Shown piece by piece: positions 18,516-28,395 of a DNA stretch of 64,000 nt. Source of the stretch: Isochrysis galbana (lineage: Eukaryota; Haptophyta; Isochrysidales; Isochrysidaceae); assembly GCA_018136815.1 (NCBI GenBank), contig CM030933.1, positions 2,177,344 through 2,241,343 of the forward strand. The letters run 5' to 3'. Both the position numbers and the translations under genes were made by a program. The notes beneath the pieces were generated by a model. That model did no database searches. It saw nothing but the letters and a program-made list of their open reading frames with translations, and was not told where the DNA came from. Each line of letters opens with the position of its first letter. The first letter of the stretch is position 1.

Positions 18516-21500
18516 TCAGCCGCCTGCCGCCTCCGCCCCAACGGTTCTCGCATTGGGCCCTCCGCATTCAATGATGCGCGCGAGAAAGTTGAGCTCTCGA
18601 GCCTCTCTCATCGAGTTGACAGACACATTTATGAGTTCTGGTGATGCGACCATCACAGCAAGACATTGAGCCCTCGTCAAGGCCACGTTCAGCCGGTTCA
18701 AGTTGAGAACGAACGACAGCCCTCTTCCTCCTCCATTGGAAAGAGCCGAGCACCCATCGTCCTCTCCCGTTGCAACGGCAGAGAAGCTTGAGTGGCAAAG
18801 GCTGATAATGACGACGGGAGCCTCTTGACCTTGGAAGCGGTCGACGGTACCGACTCGCGCTCCGTACGGTAGAACAGATCGAATCAGCTGCACCTGAGCG
18901 TTGTACGGCGTGACCACGAGAATGTCTTCTTTGGAGAGAGGGCGTGGGTCCGCAGCTCCGTCATTGAAATCGCGGCACAAGAGCTCCGCAAACAAGCTAG
19001 CCACAATTCTCGCCTCCTCAAGGGACGCAAACGTATTCCCGTCGTGCTCCACCTCGATACACTGTATGCCTGAGCCGCGTGAGAGCAGGGGATGTGCTAG
19101 AGCGGCGTCGGCACTGGGCGATCGCTTAATTGGCGATATGGATCGTGATGACGTAGAAGGGTGGGGGAGCAAGCGGCCAGAGTAGACAATGTCTGAGACC
19201 AAACAGCAAAGTGACGGGTGCAGCCTGTACGAGCGGGAGAGAAATACTCCCAGCTCTGAGGGCACCGTTGGTGCACCACGCAGCAAATATTCCAGGCACG
19301 ACTGGCCGGACGCCGCCGGATGCGTGCCCTCCCGTGGTGCCGGTAGCTGCATTTGGTCTCCAAGGAGAATAATATTGCGAGCGCTCATCGAGGCGCCGAT
19401 GAGGTTCGCAAGCGGCAATTGGCCGGCCTCATCCACAATGAGCGTGTCCACTTTCTCATGCATTACCTCGTTGGCAAATGCCCAAGTTGTAGCGCCCACA
19501 AGGAGCACATCCGCCTGCAGCGGAGATTTCTTCAGCCCCGAGGCACTTTGGATGTGGTCGACAGTTACCCCGTTCGAACATCTAGCTCGCATCCTCTCTA
19601 TGACGGTTTTGTCGCCCCCAATCTTAAGTGCTCGCCCACCGAGGTTCACCTCCGACATGACTTCCAGCGTCTTGGCAAGCAAATTGTCGATGGCTGCGTG
19701 CGAGTAAGCCAATATTCCGACACGCTTACCGGCTCGCAGAAGAGTTGCACCCGCTCGCGCACCCACAAACGTCTTGCCCGTCCCGGGTGGACCTTGAACG
19801 CAAAGATAGTCGTCTTCCAATGCAAGAGCAGCCTGAGAAATCCACTCCGGAGTTTCCCTCATGCCCAAATGCGCCGAAGCCTCGGCGCCCGAAGGTGACC
19901 CATTCTTTTGGAGCTCGGGGCGCAAAGGATTAGGTGGGCGACGCAACAGGAATCGGCTTAGTGCAGATGGGCGTTCCGGTGCCGAGATCAGCCGTTGGAC
20001 AGCCTCACGCACAGCAACCGGTATCGGCGCTGGATCCACAAATTCGTTGGGAAGAATACTCAACAGTGGCGGGGGCTCCACTGCGCACTCCAACTGGAAG
20101 ACGCCCTTCATGCAGTCTTTGGAGAAGAGTGTGGCGGCGACACCAAGCGTGGGCGGGCCGTCGCCATCGTCCGCGGGCGAGGCATGGCCTCGCAACACGA
20201 CCGCGCTACCGGGTTCAATCTTGCATTCTTGTACATCCTGCGAGCGATACTCGTACACTAACCGTCTCTTCCTCGGACTGCTCTTAAAGGGCTCCGTCTG
20301 GGTGCGCCTGAGCATCCCGAGCGTCCGCTCATCTTCTACGAGAGCCTCCGGTGGCGCCGCAAGCCAGTCGAACCTGCGCCACCAACTAGGCTTGGATTCT
20401 CGCTTGTGGTAGAGGATGAGTGAAGAGAGGGTGCTGCGCACCGATTCCTTTTTCAGTGGGCTTTCGCTGGACCATTCATCGCCGGCAAGCAGTTGTTCTT
20501 GGATCTTTGCAACCTCGAGTGATTCTTGAAGTGCTTTCTCAGACTTCTCGTCCACCTGCTCTTGAGACTGGGCTGCAAGAGGATTATGGACTGTTTGACT
20601 TGGCACGTGCAATGCTTTTGTGTGCGTGAGTCGCAGCTCCCATAGCCAGTCGGCAAGCTGGCGCGTCGAAATGCAGTCGTCTCGATTGTATTCTAGAAGA
20701 CTTGCGAGAGCTGTCGAGCTTGCACTGTCGTGGCCGTCAGGGTCCTCCAGCCAAGCGTCGTACACAACCACGGACTGGTCCCCTTGCGCGACTGCGGTCC
20801 CCCGCCCGGCTGGGCTGCCGGAGCTGCCACGAGCGGCGCGGTACACCTTCTCAACAGACTTTATCGAGTAGCTATCAGTACCCAGCAGAAGAGCGCCTCG
20901 CACCACTTCATACAAGTCGACAAGAACACCGTTACGCAACAGCTCATCAACCTCCTCCTCCCGTGTGGCGTGGCGCATCGTCAACCGTCGCAGGGCTGAC
21001 ACCTCATAGGCTCCGTAATGATAGATATGCATCTGCGGGTCGGTGCGCCATATTTCCATGACCCAGTCTACGAATTTCTCGAGTGCGGCCTTCTCCTCTA
21101 CAAAAGAGTGAGCCCACCATGCTAAGAACTCATGGTCGCGGTCGAAGAGTGCGTCGTCCTCGCCGAGCTCAACAACGGCCCTGTCCACGATCCCAGCGCC
21201 TATCCTTGTGGCTGCGCCCCACAGGTATTCCCTGCCATGCTCCGAAGGGCCTGCCCCAGCCTCGTCATCTCGGTCGTCTATAATGAAGTCTGCGAGGGTG
21301 TTTCGATGTGCTCGCCGCGGTGATTCACGCTGTGCTAAGGGGAAGCCCTCAAGATCGAAGAAGATGTCTTTGTCTGATGGACTAGGCAAGAGAGCCAGGC
21401 CAACTGCGGGAGCCCATGGCAAGAGCTCGAATGGCGGCGCTTGGTCTGGAGCATCGCGATACTGAAGTTGCAAGGCGGCTTGTTTGCATAAGCGATGCAA

Positions 21501-22661
21501 GGCTGCCTGATCGATTCCCGCGACTGAGGTTCCAGGCGGCAATTCGGAGAGCGCTCTTGCAGTCTGGATACCAGCGGCTCTTAGATGCATAGCCTGGCGT
21601 GTCGACAGCCGGGCAATGAGTCCGAGGTCATCCTGCTCAAGCAGGATGGAGTCTGCCACGCCACGCCACGTCCCAGCTGGAGCACCTCGTTTCGGTGGCT
21701 GTGGCGGGCCCGACGCACTGCTGAATTGCGCGTGGAAGCGGAGGAATCTTCGACGGACTGAACGATAGTGCGCAAAATGGTTTACGAGGTTGAACAACAT
21801 GATCCTGGCGTCTGCCCCTCCCAAGACCAATGCAGCCGCTGGCGATACCTCTCCCTCCATCTGCTGTAGCATATCTGCGTAGCAGCACAACTGAATCACT
21901 TGCTGAGGCTTGGCACGTCGTGTCAGCTTTGCGTCCCAGACTGCATAGCGAGGCTTGTATACGAGCCCGTGAGCATCCAACTCGTTGGCAGTGAGCCGTG
22001 ATCCAGAGCTGCTCCAAAAAGCGTCCTCACGAACAAGAAAGTCCGCAACACCATGGAAGTTACCTGCCGCCAAAGGGGCCTGATAGATGACATCCGGCCG
22101 CTCGAGGATCGCCTGCGCCGTGGCTGCAGCACCATCTGATGGCGACGCCGCCGAGAGCCGCGACAGATCTACGACGCTGAATCCAAGGTCTACAAAGAGC
22201 CTTCGCATAACCTCCTGCTCACCGGCCCTCCCTTTATTGCCCAGCATCGAAAGGAACGGGTCAGGTGGGTCGCGCTGCTGCGCGAGCGGGTGGAACGGCT
22301 GCTCAGCGGCGAGCCGGTCCATCCAGCTGGCCCAGGGCGAGTCGTAGAACGCGACGAGATCAGAGGGCGTCCACATGCGTGGCTGCGAGCTAAGCGCGCG
22401 GCGCGGGGTGCTCCATGTGGGCAGCCCAGCGAGCAGCCGCATAGAGCGGCTGCAGCGGGGCGAGCGGCTGGGGAGCGAGAGGTTGCGCCTTGCGGCGAGT
22501 GAGGCGGACACGGCGACCGCGGAAGGCTGAGCGCGCGCGGGAGGAGAGGAACTTCCGTGGGAAGCCGGCGAGAGAGCGCGGGAATAGAGAGCCTGGTGGT
22601 GATGACGTAGGAGTGGATGATGATGGTCAGAGGCGCGCGACGGCGGCGAGACGGTATTCAC
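18516..22661 (-). CDS. TM0106-type RecB-like nuclease fused to SF1 (DNA2/UPF1-like) helicase
   Basis: 1,381 codons, no intron. After a Ser/Pro/Arg-rich N-terminus (~1-95, possibly an organelle transit peptide) there are three parts. (1) A RecB-like PD-(D/E)xK nuclease: GVADFLVRED, then YAVWDAKLTRRAKPQQVIQL, with the D-x-K and the following Gln. (2) A DEDD/RNase H-like exonuclease of the TM0106 family: IFFDLEGFPL, MHIYHYGAYEVSALRRL, DSYSIKSVEKVYR, LEYNRDDCISTRQLADWL. (3) A superfamily 1 helicase: Walker A GPPGTGKT at residues 957-964, AYSHAAIDNLL, Walker B TLIVDEAGQLPLA, LLGDQMQLP, VTPYNAQV, VGTVDRFQGQEAPVVI. This architecture is best known to me from bacteria, where it is presumed to act in DNA metabolism. 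All catalytic motifs I can identify are intact. Initiation could also be at an internal Met. Confidence 0.88.
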   Translation of the reverse strand: MNTVSPPSRASDHHHPLLRHHHQALYSRALSPASHGSSSPPARAQPSAVAVSASLAARRNLSLPSRSPRCSRSMRLLAGLPTWSTPRRALSSQPRMWTPSDLVAFYDSPWASWMDRLAAEQPFHPLAQQRDPPDPFLSMLGNKGRAGEQEVMRRLFVDLGFSVVDLSRLSAASPSDGAAATAQAILERPDVIYQAPLAAGNFHGVADFLVREDAFWSSSGSRLTANELDAHGLVYKPRYAVWDAKLTRRAKPQQVIQLCCYADMLQQMEGEVSPAAALVLGGADARIMLFNLVNHFAHYRSVRRRFLRFHAQFSSASGPPQPPKRGAPAGTWRGVADSILLEQDDLGLIARLSTRQAMHLRAAGIQTARALSELPPGTSVAGIDQAALHRLCKQAALQLQYRDAPDQAPPFELLPWAPAVGLALLPSPSDKDIFFDLEGFPLAQRESPRRAHRNTLADFIIDDRDDEAGAGPSEHGREYLWGAATRIGAGIVDRAVVELGEDDALFDRDHEFLAWWAHSFVEEKAALEKFVDWVMEIWRTDPQMHIYHYGAYEVSALRRLTMRHATREEEVDELLRNGVLVDLYEVVRGALLLGTDSYSIKSVEKVYRAARGSSGSPAGRGTAVAQGDQSVVVYDAWLEDPDGHDSASSTALASLLEYNRDDCISTRQLADWLWELRLTHTKALHVPSQTVHNPLAAQSQEQVDEKSEKALQESLEVAKIQEQLLAGDEWSSESPLKKESVRSTLSSLILYHKRESKPSWWRRFDWLAAPPEALVEDERTLGMLRRTQTEPFKSSPRKRRLVYEYRSQDVQECKIEPGSAVVLRGHASPADDGDGPPTLGVAATLFSKDCMKGVFQLECAVEPPPLLSILPNEFVDPAPIPVAVREAVQRLISAPERPSALSRFLLRRPPNPLRPELQKNGSPSGAEASAHLGMRETPEWISQAALALEDDYLCVQGPPGTGKTFVGARAGATLLRAGKRVGILAYSHAAIDNLLAKTLEVMSEVNLGGRALKIGGDKTVIERMRARCSNGVTVDHIQSASGLKKSPLQADVLLVGATTWAFANEVMHEKVDTLIVDEAGQLPLANLIGASMSARNIILLGDQMQLPAPREGTHPAASGQSCLEYLLRGAPTVPSELGVFLSRSYRLHPSLCCLVSDIVYSGRLLPHPSTSSRSISPIKRSPSADAALAHPLLSRGSGIQCIEVEHDGNTFASLEEARIVASLFAELLCRDFNDGAADPRPLSKEDILVVTPYNAQVQLIRSVLPYGARVGTVDRFQGQEAPVVIISLCHSSFSAVATGEDDGCSALSNGGGRGLSFVLNLNRLNVALTRAQCLAVMVASPELINVSVNSMREARELNFLARIIECGGPNARTVGAEAAGG

Positions 22662-23085
22662 GTCTCGCGACTCGTGACGTCTGGCATTCTGTGCTCTACC
22701 TGCCCCCCCCCCCCCCCCCCCCCAAACGCACGCGCCCAGTGTGTATCAGGCCATAGCCGGTGTTGACGAGTGCCCAGCTCATGCCAAAATCGGCAGAGCA
22801 TGGAGCATGGAGATGACTGACAGTCACCCCCGGAGGGGCATTGGAGCCTGAGAGGGAGGGCGCGAGGCGCCCCCGCATGCCGCATGCTGAACTAAGTACA
22901 AACTTAGTTCTAGTTCAAGTTGACGCAGGTGAACGCCAACGGAGCAGCGGCACAGCGGGCGCGCGAAGACCGGAGGACAGAGAGGAGAGGGCAGCACCTT
23001 CCCCGCGCGCGGGGGGGGGAAGCGCCAAGCGCCACGCCCCCTCTTTCCTCACTGCCGTGCGCTGCCAGCCCCGCGCCAACACGCC

Positions 23086-23164
<79 letters not shown>

Positions 23165-23590
23165 GTGCTCAAGCTTACCCACCACCATCCCCCTTTCCCT
23201 TTCGCTTCCTTCTTTCCTTTGGGTGGTAGGTGGAGCGGTAGAGACAGAGACGGCACTAGAACTAGCACAATATACAATATAATTCGTATAGGTATAGATA
23301 GGTATAGGTATAGGTGTGTAGGTATAGGTATGGACCGCGCCGGGCGCCAAGCTCCAATTACCAGTTACCCCGTAGAGAACACATACACGGAAACGTGAGC
23401 AAGGGGCGACAGGCGGCGGACGGCGGTGTTCACCTACGCAACCTCAAACTTCGCAAACTAAAGTTCGCTGGCGAACAAGAACAAGAGAAAAGAAAAGGAA
23501 CAAAGAAACGAACACGACAACACGACACGAAGCATTTTTTGTAAACCCCCGGGAGGGCCAAATAGAAGAAGAGTCTCGCTCGCGTCCGCC
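22662..23590. promoter_or_regulatory. Divergent intergenic region with C run and CA microsatellite
   Basis: Separates the minus-strand helicase gene from the plus-strand four-exon gene and must hold both promoters. Visible: a 21-base C run at 22703-22723, 41 bases upstream of the helicase start; a (CA)n microsatellite of about 39 units (23086-23163); and TAGGTATAGGTA-type short repeats (23288-23330). No ORF with a recognisable domain. Confidence 0.55.
23086..23163 (+). repeat. (CA)n microsatellite
   Basis: About 39 uninterrupted CA units. Translations of it on both strands produce long Thr-His or Cys-Val frames that are not genes. Confidence 0.97.
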
Positions 23591-24933
23591 ATGGCAGAGA
23601 GCGACAAGGCAAAGAAGCTGGCCGCGGAGATCCAGGCGGCCTCGAGCTCTGAGACGTTCGATCTCGCCGGCTACGGTCCCGCCGCCCTTGAACAGCTCGT
23701 GAGCAGCGGGCTCGGCAAGCCCGTCAAGTGCGAGCGCATGCTGCGCTACACCTTCATTGTGGGCGGAGGTAAGAAGGTGCGGCAAAAGTATGACGAGAAG
23801 CTCTCACAGCTGTTCGCCGACGCGCTCAAGGCGGGGGGCTTTACGGAGGATCGAGGCGCTGCTCTTTCCTTAGAGTGCCAGGGCACTTTCAAGCAACAAC
23901 ATGTGTGCTCTCCACTGGCGGCTGATGCGATGGCGTAAGCGTGTAAGTGGACAATCTGGATCGACACCCACCGCCTCACTGCCTCCAGGACACGGACAAG
24001 GACCTCAAGTTCGTCCACGTATACCCGCGAGTTGAGATTCAGGAGGCCTCTGCGAAGACCGAGGAGGGCAATTTGACTCCCGAGGAGCTCATCATCTTTT
24101 CTGAGATGGACCCCTTCCAAACCATGATTTCGAGGAAGACGATCTCTTTCACGCAGAGAAGGAGAGCACTCGACGTGGTGAAGGGGGCCAGAGCGAGGTT
24201 GTCTACTATCGAGGAGCAGCTTGCAGCCATGCAGGTGGGGATCTGGGGCAAGTATAGCACTTGCACGCATGCGCCGCTTACGAAATCTTTGAGTGGGTAG
24301 CCTCTCATCCTGTGCAATAATTATGTCGTATCTTGCCTATGATTGTGTTGTAGGAGTTGTCCTCGGAAGACCAGACGTTCTACGACAATATTGATGGCGA
24401 TGGGCTCCAGCAGAAGCAGGAGGCCTTGCAGATGATCCTTGACACCATGATCAACAAAGGGCAACTAACCAAGAACGAGCAAAAGGAAGTGCTGGCTCAA
24501 CTTCATGAGAAGCTAGACACTGTGAATGCACAGATTGAGGCTTGCTCTGGCTCGGCTCAGTCAAAGAAGGAGGCCAAATTGCGCGAGGTGAAGCTCCCGA
24601 CTTGCGCTCGCATCGCATGCACGTAGAGATGCAGCGACAGGCGATTTGCTAGCATATGGTGTCAACCGGTATCTTCTCTACCTGCAGGTACGAGAAAAAT
24701 TGGAAGCTCGCCGCGACGCAGTGACAATGGCGACCCCAATCGTACACAAGGTGAAGTACGATGCAGAGATCAAGGCGGTGAAGAAGCGTCTTGCCGCACT
24801 CGAAGTGCTTGAAAAGAGCGCGAAAGTTCTGCCGCTCGAGGACGTCCTGAAGTTGAATGCCAAGCCCAAGCTCATCGCCGACCTCGAGGCCATGCAGGCT
24901 GAGAGCAGAGGGTGGTTTGCCGATAATAATTGA
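23591..24933 (+). CDS. Conserved unknown, four exons, 345 aa
   Basis: Predicted exons: 23591-23902, 23989-24234, 24354-24587 and 24688-24933. The three GT-AG introns (86, 119 and 100 bp) are all phase 0. Each exon frame is open, and retained introns hit stops or junk. Spliced product is 345 aa, beginning MAESDKAKKLAAEI. The first exon has YTFIVGGGKKVRQKYDEKL and LECQGTFKQQH. Exon 2 starts DTDKDLKFVHVYPRVEIQEA, a junction I recall from plant and algal proteins of unknown function (recollection, not a search). The rest is helical and charged (IEEQLAAMQ, KLDTVNAQIEA, VKKRLAALEVLEKS), suggesting coiled coil. No signal peptide or TM segment. Start context GCCATGGC is strong. The first donor (CAT|GTGTGC) is the least certain; the stronger GTAAGT donors just downstream break the frame. 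Confidence 0.8.
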
Positions 24934-25574
24934 GACCACCGCTTGCTGCGGTCTCAAGAGACGGTCAGGACGCCGAAATATTGAATGGCTTGTGGGGTCC
25001 AACATGAAAATGTCTGCATGTGCGGATTTTCTGTACGCCTTTTACGCATTTCATCACCTCCCCACTGCTTGTTGCGCGAAACGCCACGCAACACGATCAT
25101 CAAGTGGGTTCGGAAGCAGGTAGATGTGCGACGCGTCGTCGTCGGTCTCCCTCCCTCACCCAACCCCTAGCCACTTCCAGGTGTGTAGTCATGCGCATGT
25201 GCTATTTACTGTAGGCGTACCATACTGAGGTACATTGTTTTTTGGTTGTGACGTATTAAGTAGTGTGCTGGTGTGGCCTTAGAAATGGGCCACTGCATGC
25301 CGTGCTCTTTCGTCACGCGCACAAGCATAAAAAAATTCTTATAGGTGTCCGCTAAGCTACTAGTCACTCACACCCTTTCGCGCTCACGCCGACAGCGTCT
25401 ATACCCCTACCTCTACCCCCCCCTTCCGCTCCCCCCCCTCGTTCCTTCTTCTTTGGTTTTGGGGGGTCGGCCCATGTACACTACTTTGGGGGCTCGCGTT
25501 GGGGGCAGGGAGAGGGGAGGAATAAAAAATTTTTCCAACTGGGAAGATGCGCACCTGCACTGAGCCGCTGGCCG
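24934..25574. other. 3' flank and repeat fragment
   Basis: No gene supported. From about 25326 an A-run followed by CTATACCCCTACC and, at 25440-25470, a TTTGGTTTTGGGGGGTCGG-like segment looks like a diverged minus-strand copy of the LINE tail family. Confidence 0.4.
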
Positions 25575-26264
25575 ATGCCGCACGCCGACGCAGGTGAAGA
25601 CGCAGGTGAAGATGTCCCTGCAGGCCCTGCAGAGACCCCGGCAAAGCCCGGGGACGGGCGGGCGGGTCATCTGAGCGCCCCGGCTTGCATTAATGGTCAT
25701 GTCTGGGGCCTAGGCTCCTTCAGACGGCGAAGGGGTAGCGTTGCGCACTCCCGGGGTTGCTGGAGTGCTGCAGCGACAAACTGCGAGGATGCTGCTGAGG
25801 CCGTAGAAGTCGCCAATCGAGCGCCCGAAGTCAGTGGTGTCGCAGATTTGGCAACCAGTGGTGAGTCGGGCGCTCTCCGGCTGGGCTCCTTCAGAAGGCG
25901 AAGGCTTAGCGTCACGCATTCCCAGTGTTGCGGGAGTGGTGCAGCTTGCGAGAGTGCTGCAGCGACGAACGGCCCGGATGCTGCCGGGGCAGCAGAGGTG
26001 GCCCTTTGCACGCCCGACTTCAGCAGTGGCGCAGAAACGCCGCCGATGAACGGGGAGGGCGGAATGCGCATAGCGGACGCCGATCGAGACGCCAATGCAT
26101 GCCCTACAACGACAGACCTCACCGCATACTGCACTCTCTACGCGCAGACGTCCTTCTCGCCTGCTGGGGGCCTCTGGGGCTCATTCGCCCTCACGAAGGA
26201 GCAGGAAGGTGGCAGAACCAAGCTGAAGAAGGCACCAAGGCCGGACCCTGGAAACCGAAAATAA
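25575..26264 (+). CDS. Uncharacterised ORF with internal duplication
   Basis: 229 codons with no recognised family. Two ~50-residue internal repeats are visible: GSFRRRRGSVAHSRGC at ~47 and GSFRRRRLSVTHSQCC at ~102, each followed by AAATN-x2-DAAxAxEVA. Repeat conservation at protein level, despite about 25% base divergence by eye, hints at past selection, but the minus strand is also open here. The last ~10 codons (PDPGNRK) lie inside the LINE-tail repeat at 26220-26395, and another diverged tail in opposite orientation lies at 25326-25500. The ORF thus sits between inverted tail repeats and may belong to a mobile element. Low confidence as a real gene. Confidence 0.3.
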   Translation: MPHADAGEDAGEDVPAGPAETPAKPGDGRAGHLSAPACINGHVWGLGSFRRRRGSVAHSRGCWSAAATNCEDAAEAVEVANRAPEVSGVADLATSGESGALRLGSFRRRRLSVTHSQCCGSGAACESAAATNGPDAAGAAEVALCTPDFSSGAETPPMNGEGGMRIADADRDANACPTTTDLTAYCTLYAQTSFSPAGGLWGSFALTKEQEGGRTKLKKAPRPDPGNRK

Positions 26265-26395
26265 AGGAAGCTGAAGGGGAAGGGGGGCGGGAAGAGGTGG
26301 AGAGAGGGAAATAAGGGCGATGTCGGAGTAGAGGCAGGGAAATCCTGCGATAGTAGGCGTGTAGCCCATAATCTTCAGCTGTTGTTTTTATAAAA
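26220..26395 (+). repeat. LINE-type 3' tail copy (plus strand)
   Basis: Shares GGCCGGACCCTGGAAACCGA, the purine-rich block, AATAAGGGCGATG, AGGCGTGTAGCCCATAATCTTC and a terminal T-run (26383-26390) with the other tails in this window. Confidence 0.6.
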
Positions 26396-27339
26396 GTAGT
26401 ATCGACTTCATTTTTACACCCTTAGAAGTTAGAAAGAGTGTTTGACCGCCCTAGCAAGAGCCGAGTTTTGCGATATCATACTCAACAAGGTTGTATGGTT
26501 TCACTTTCCATACAAAAAGAATGCGAACATTGGGTACTGGTGCAGGGGCTTCCTCGATCGGGCTTGTTGCCCGGAACGACCTTTCTCTATGTACATTGGC
26601 TCAACCGCTAGTACCACTTATTTGTGGGGAGGCAAGAAACCCTGCCGTCTCGGCGGGGGGGGGGGACGCTGCGTCCTTGCGTCTCCCTCCTGGCCGCTCC
26701 ACCATCACGGCCTTGGCTATTCGAGCGTGCGCACGGGCGCGTGTCGTTGCTCTAGGTAGACGGCCTCATGGTGCGGCCCCATGGCGCGGCCTTCGCAAGC
26801 ACGAGCGATGACATCTTGCACGCGCCATACAATAGGAACAATAATTGATTGCTTGGAAGATTAGCTATAAGGTGTTACTTCGAACACCTTGTCTTGAGTG
26901 CCCAAACTCGATCATCAGCTCCTGCTTGTAATGCGCTAGCTAGTGGCGACGTGACAAGTATGCATTGTCTCGTGTAGCTCGTCGCACGGAGCTAGACGCA
27001 GCTCTGAGGTTAAAGCTGCCCAAACCGTTGTAGCAGTGGCCCTAGTGCCGCTCTGCGTAGCTGGCGGTGGGGTTCATGACAGCAAGGCCCTTCTATTAAC
27101 GGTCCTTGAATTGGTGCATGTGCGAGCCCCTTTCGTTGCGTATCCCAGCCGGCAACATGGCCTATGAGAACGCATGCATCAGCACCCTCTCAGACGAGTA
27201 CAGGTGCAATATGAGAGCCTCTCTCATTGCCACTTCGAAAAATCTCTCGATCTCGGTGTCTCGTCATATACGAAATAGCAGGATGAGCAACATGCCGTGA
27301 AAGAAGCTATTCACACCTCTCGTGGCAATCACCTTCGGA
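26396..27339. other. Gene-poor intergenic; contains one end of a TAGGGCGG element
   Basis: At 26402-26456 the minus strand reads TAGGGCGGTCAAACA, then AACTTCTAAGGGTG, matching the left end of the element at 48720-50387. No partner end was found, so it is a solo or diverged end. The rest shows only short open frames without recognisable features. Confidence 0.5.
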
Positions 27340-28395
27340 TCAATCAGAGGATACACGGATTTGCACCTTCAGAATCCCCTTTGTTGAGGCTGTTTCCACA
27401 GCTTTCGTCGCTTCAGAGAGGGGCAGCGTGGCATCAATTAAGGGGGTCAAGTCGAGCCCAGTGGCAAGCATCCGGAGGGCTTCGGGGAAAGGTCCACAGC
27501 GCGAGCCCGCGACCACGAGCTCATCAATGACAAAGGGCGCCGTATTGAAATCTGCGCCGGCTGCGCATGTTGATTTGAGCACAAGGGTTCCCATCGGGCG
27601 AGTGAGTGCCGTGCAAAGTTTGAGACCTTCAGGTGAGCCAGTTGCGTCGACCACTACGTCGAACTTCTTGTCGTGTGAGGGCGATGCCTGGACGGAGTCG
27701 ATGAATGTCAGGGAATCCGCCGAAGGAATTTTCGTCAGTCGCTCCGGATGCCGTCCCACAAGGGCGGGGATGGGACACCTGTTTGATGATGCGAATCTGG
27801 CAACGACTTCCGCAATCAGTAGCCCAAGCTTGCCGTCACCCACGATCGCCACAGCATCCCCTGGAGAAATCAGCCCTTGCTCCACGATTCGACAAGCTGC
27901 GGCAAGGGGTTCTGTGAATGCGGCATTCTCGGTGGAGATGTGCTCGGGGACGACGTGCAGCAGCGCTACCGGTAGCGTTAGATACGAGGCATATGTGCCA
28001 TCCTTGCCCAAGATGCCCAGCACTGTCCGGTTCGGGCAGTGGTTGCGTGCGCGGTCGCCGCCCCGCGAGCATGTAGAGCACGTCGCCTTGCAGCAGGCTA
28101 GGTTGATGTCGCCAACCACCCGCTTGCCCACCATCTGCTCGTGTGCCTGAGGCGCACTCTCTACCACACCCACAAACTCGTGGCCCACCACGCCGCTAAA
28201 GCCCATGTAGCCCTTCATAATCTCGAGGTCGGTGTTGCAAACGCCGGCGATAAGGACACGGACGAGCGCCTCACCTTCCGCCGGCGTGGGTACCGGCCGC
28301 TCGCACAGCGAGCACGCCGAGCCGTCGACCACGAAGGCTTGCATCCCTCTCCGCGCGCCCTCGCCGCGAGACGAATTCTCTCCTTCTTCTCTCAT
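27340..28395 (-). CDS. Zinc-type medium-chain (MDR) alcohol dehydrogenase-like protein
   Basis: 351 aa from ATG 28395; family comparison favours the Met at residue 18 (ATG 28344, MQAFVVDGS). NAD(P)-dependent oxidoreductase of the MDR superfamily; substrate unknown. Catalytic-zinc ligands: Cys53 (GVCNTDLEIMKGY), His72-Glu73 (GHEFVG) and Glu162 (TEPLAAA). Structural-zinc cysteines: 102, 106, 109 and 120 (CCKATCSTC...C). The Rossmann nucleotide-binding motif is GDGKLG at 186-191. The order CNTDLEI-KGY / GHEFVG / GKRVVGDIN-A / HCPNRTVLGI / YLTLP / FTEPLAAA fits a subgroup of MDR proteins I associate with cyanobacteria, algae and bacteria. Intronless. It is divergent from the region at 28540-29050. 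No targeting peptide is evident beyond the basic 17-residue extension. Confidence 0.88.
   Translation of the reverse strand: MREEGENSSRGEGARRGMQAFVVDGSACSLCERPVPTPAEGEALVRVLIAGVCNTDLEIMKGYMGFSGVVGHEFVGVVESAPQAHEQMVGKRVVGDINLACCKATCSTCSRGGDRARNHCPNRTVLGILGKDGTYASYLTLPVALLHVVPEHISTENAAFTEPLAAACRIVEQGLISPGDAVAIVGDGKLGLLIAEVVARFASSNRCPIPALVGRHPERLTKIPSADSLTFIDSVQASPSHDKKFDVVVDATGSPEGLKLCTALTRPMGTLVLKSTCAAGADFNTAPFVIDELVVAGSRCGPFPEALRMLATGLDLTPLIDATLPLSEATKAVETASTKGILKVQIRVSSD

Noticed and set aside
22910..23398. Thr-His and Cys-Val rich ORFs across the CA microsatellite
   Set aside because: Pure microsatellite translations in several frames.
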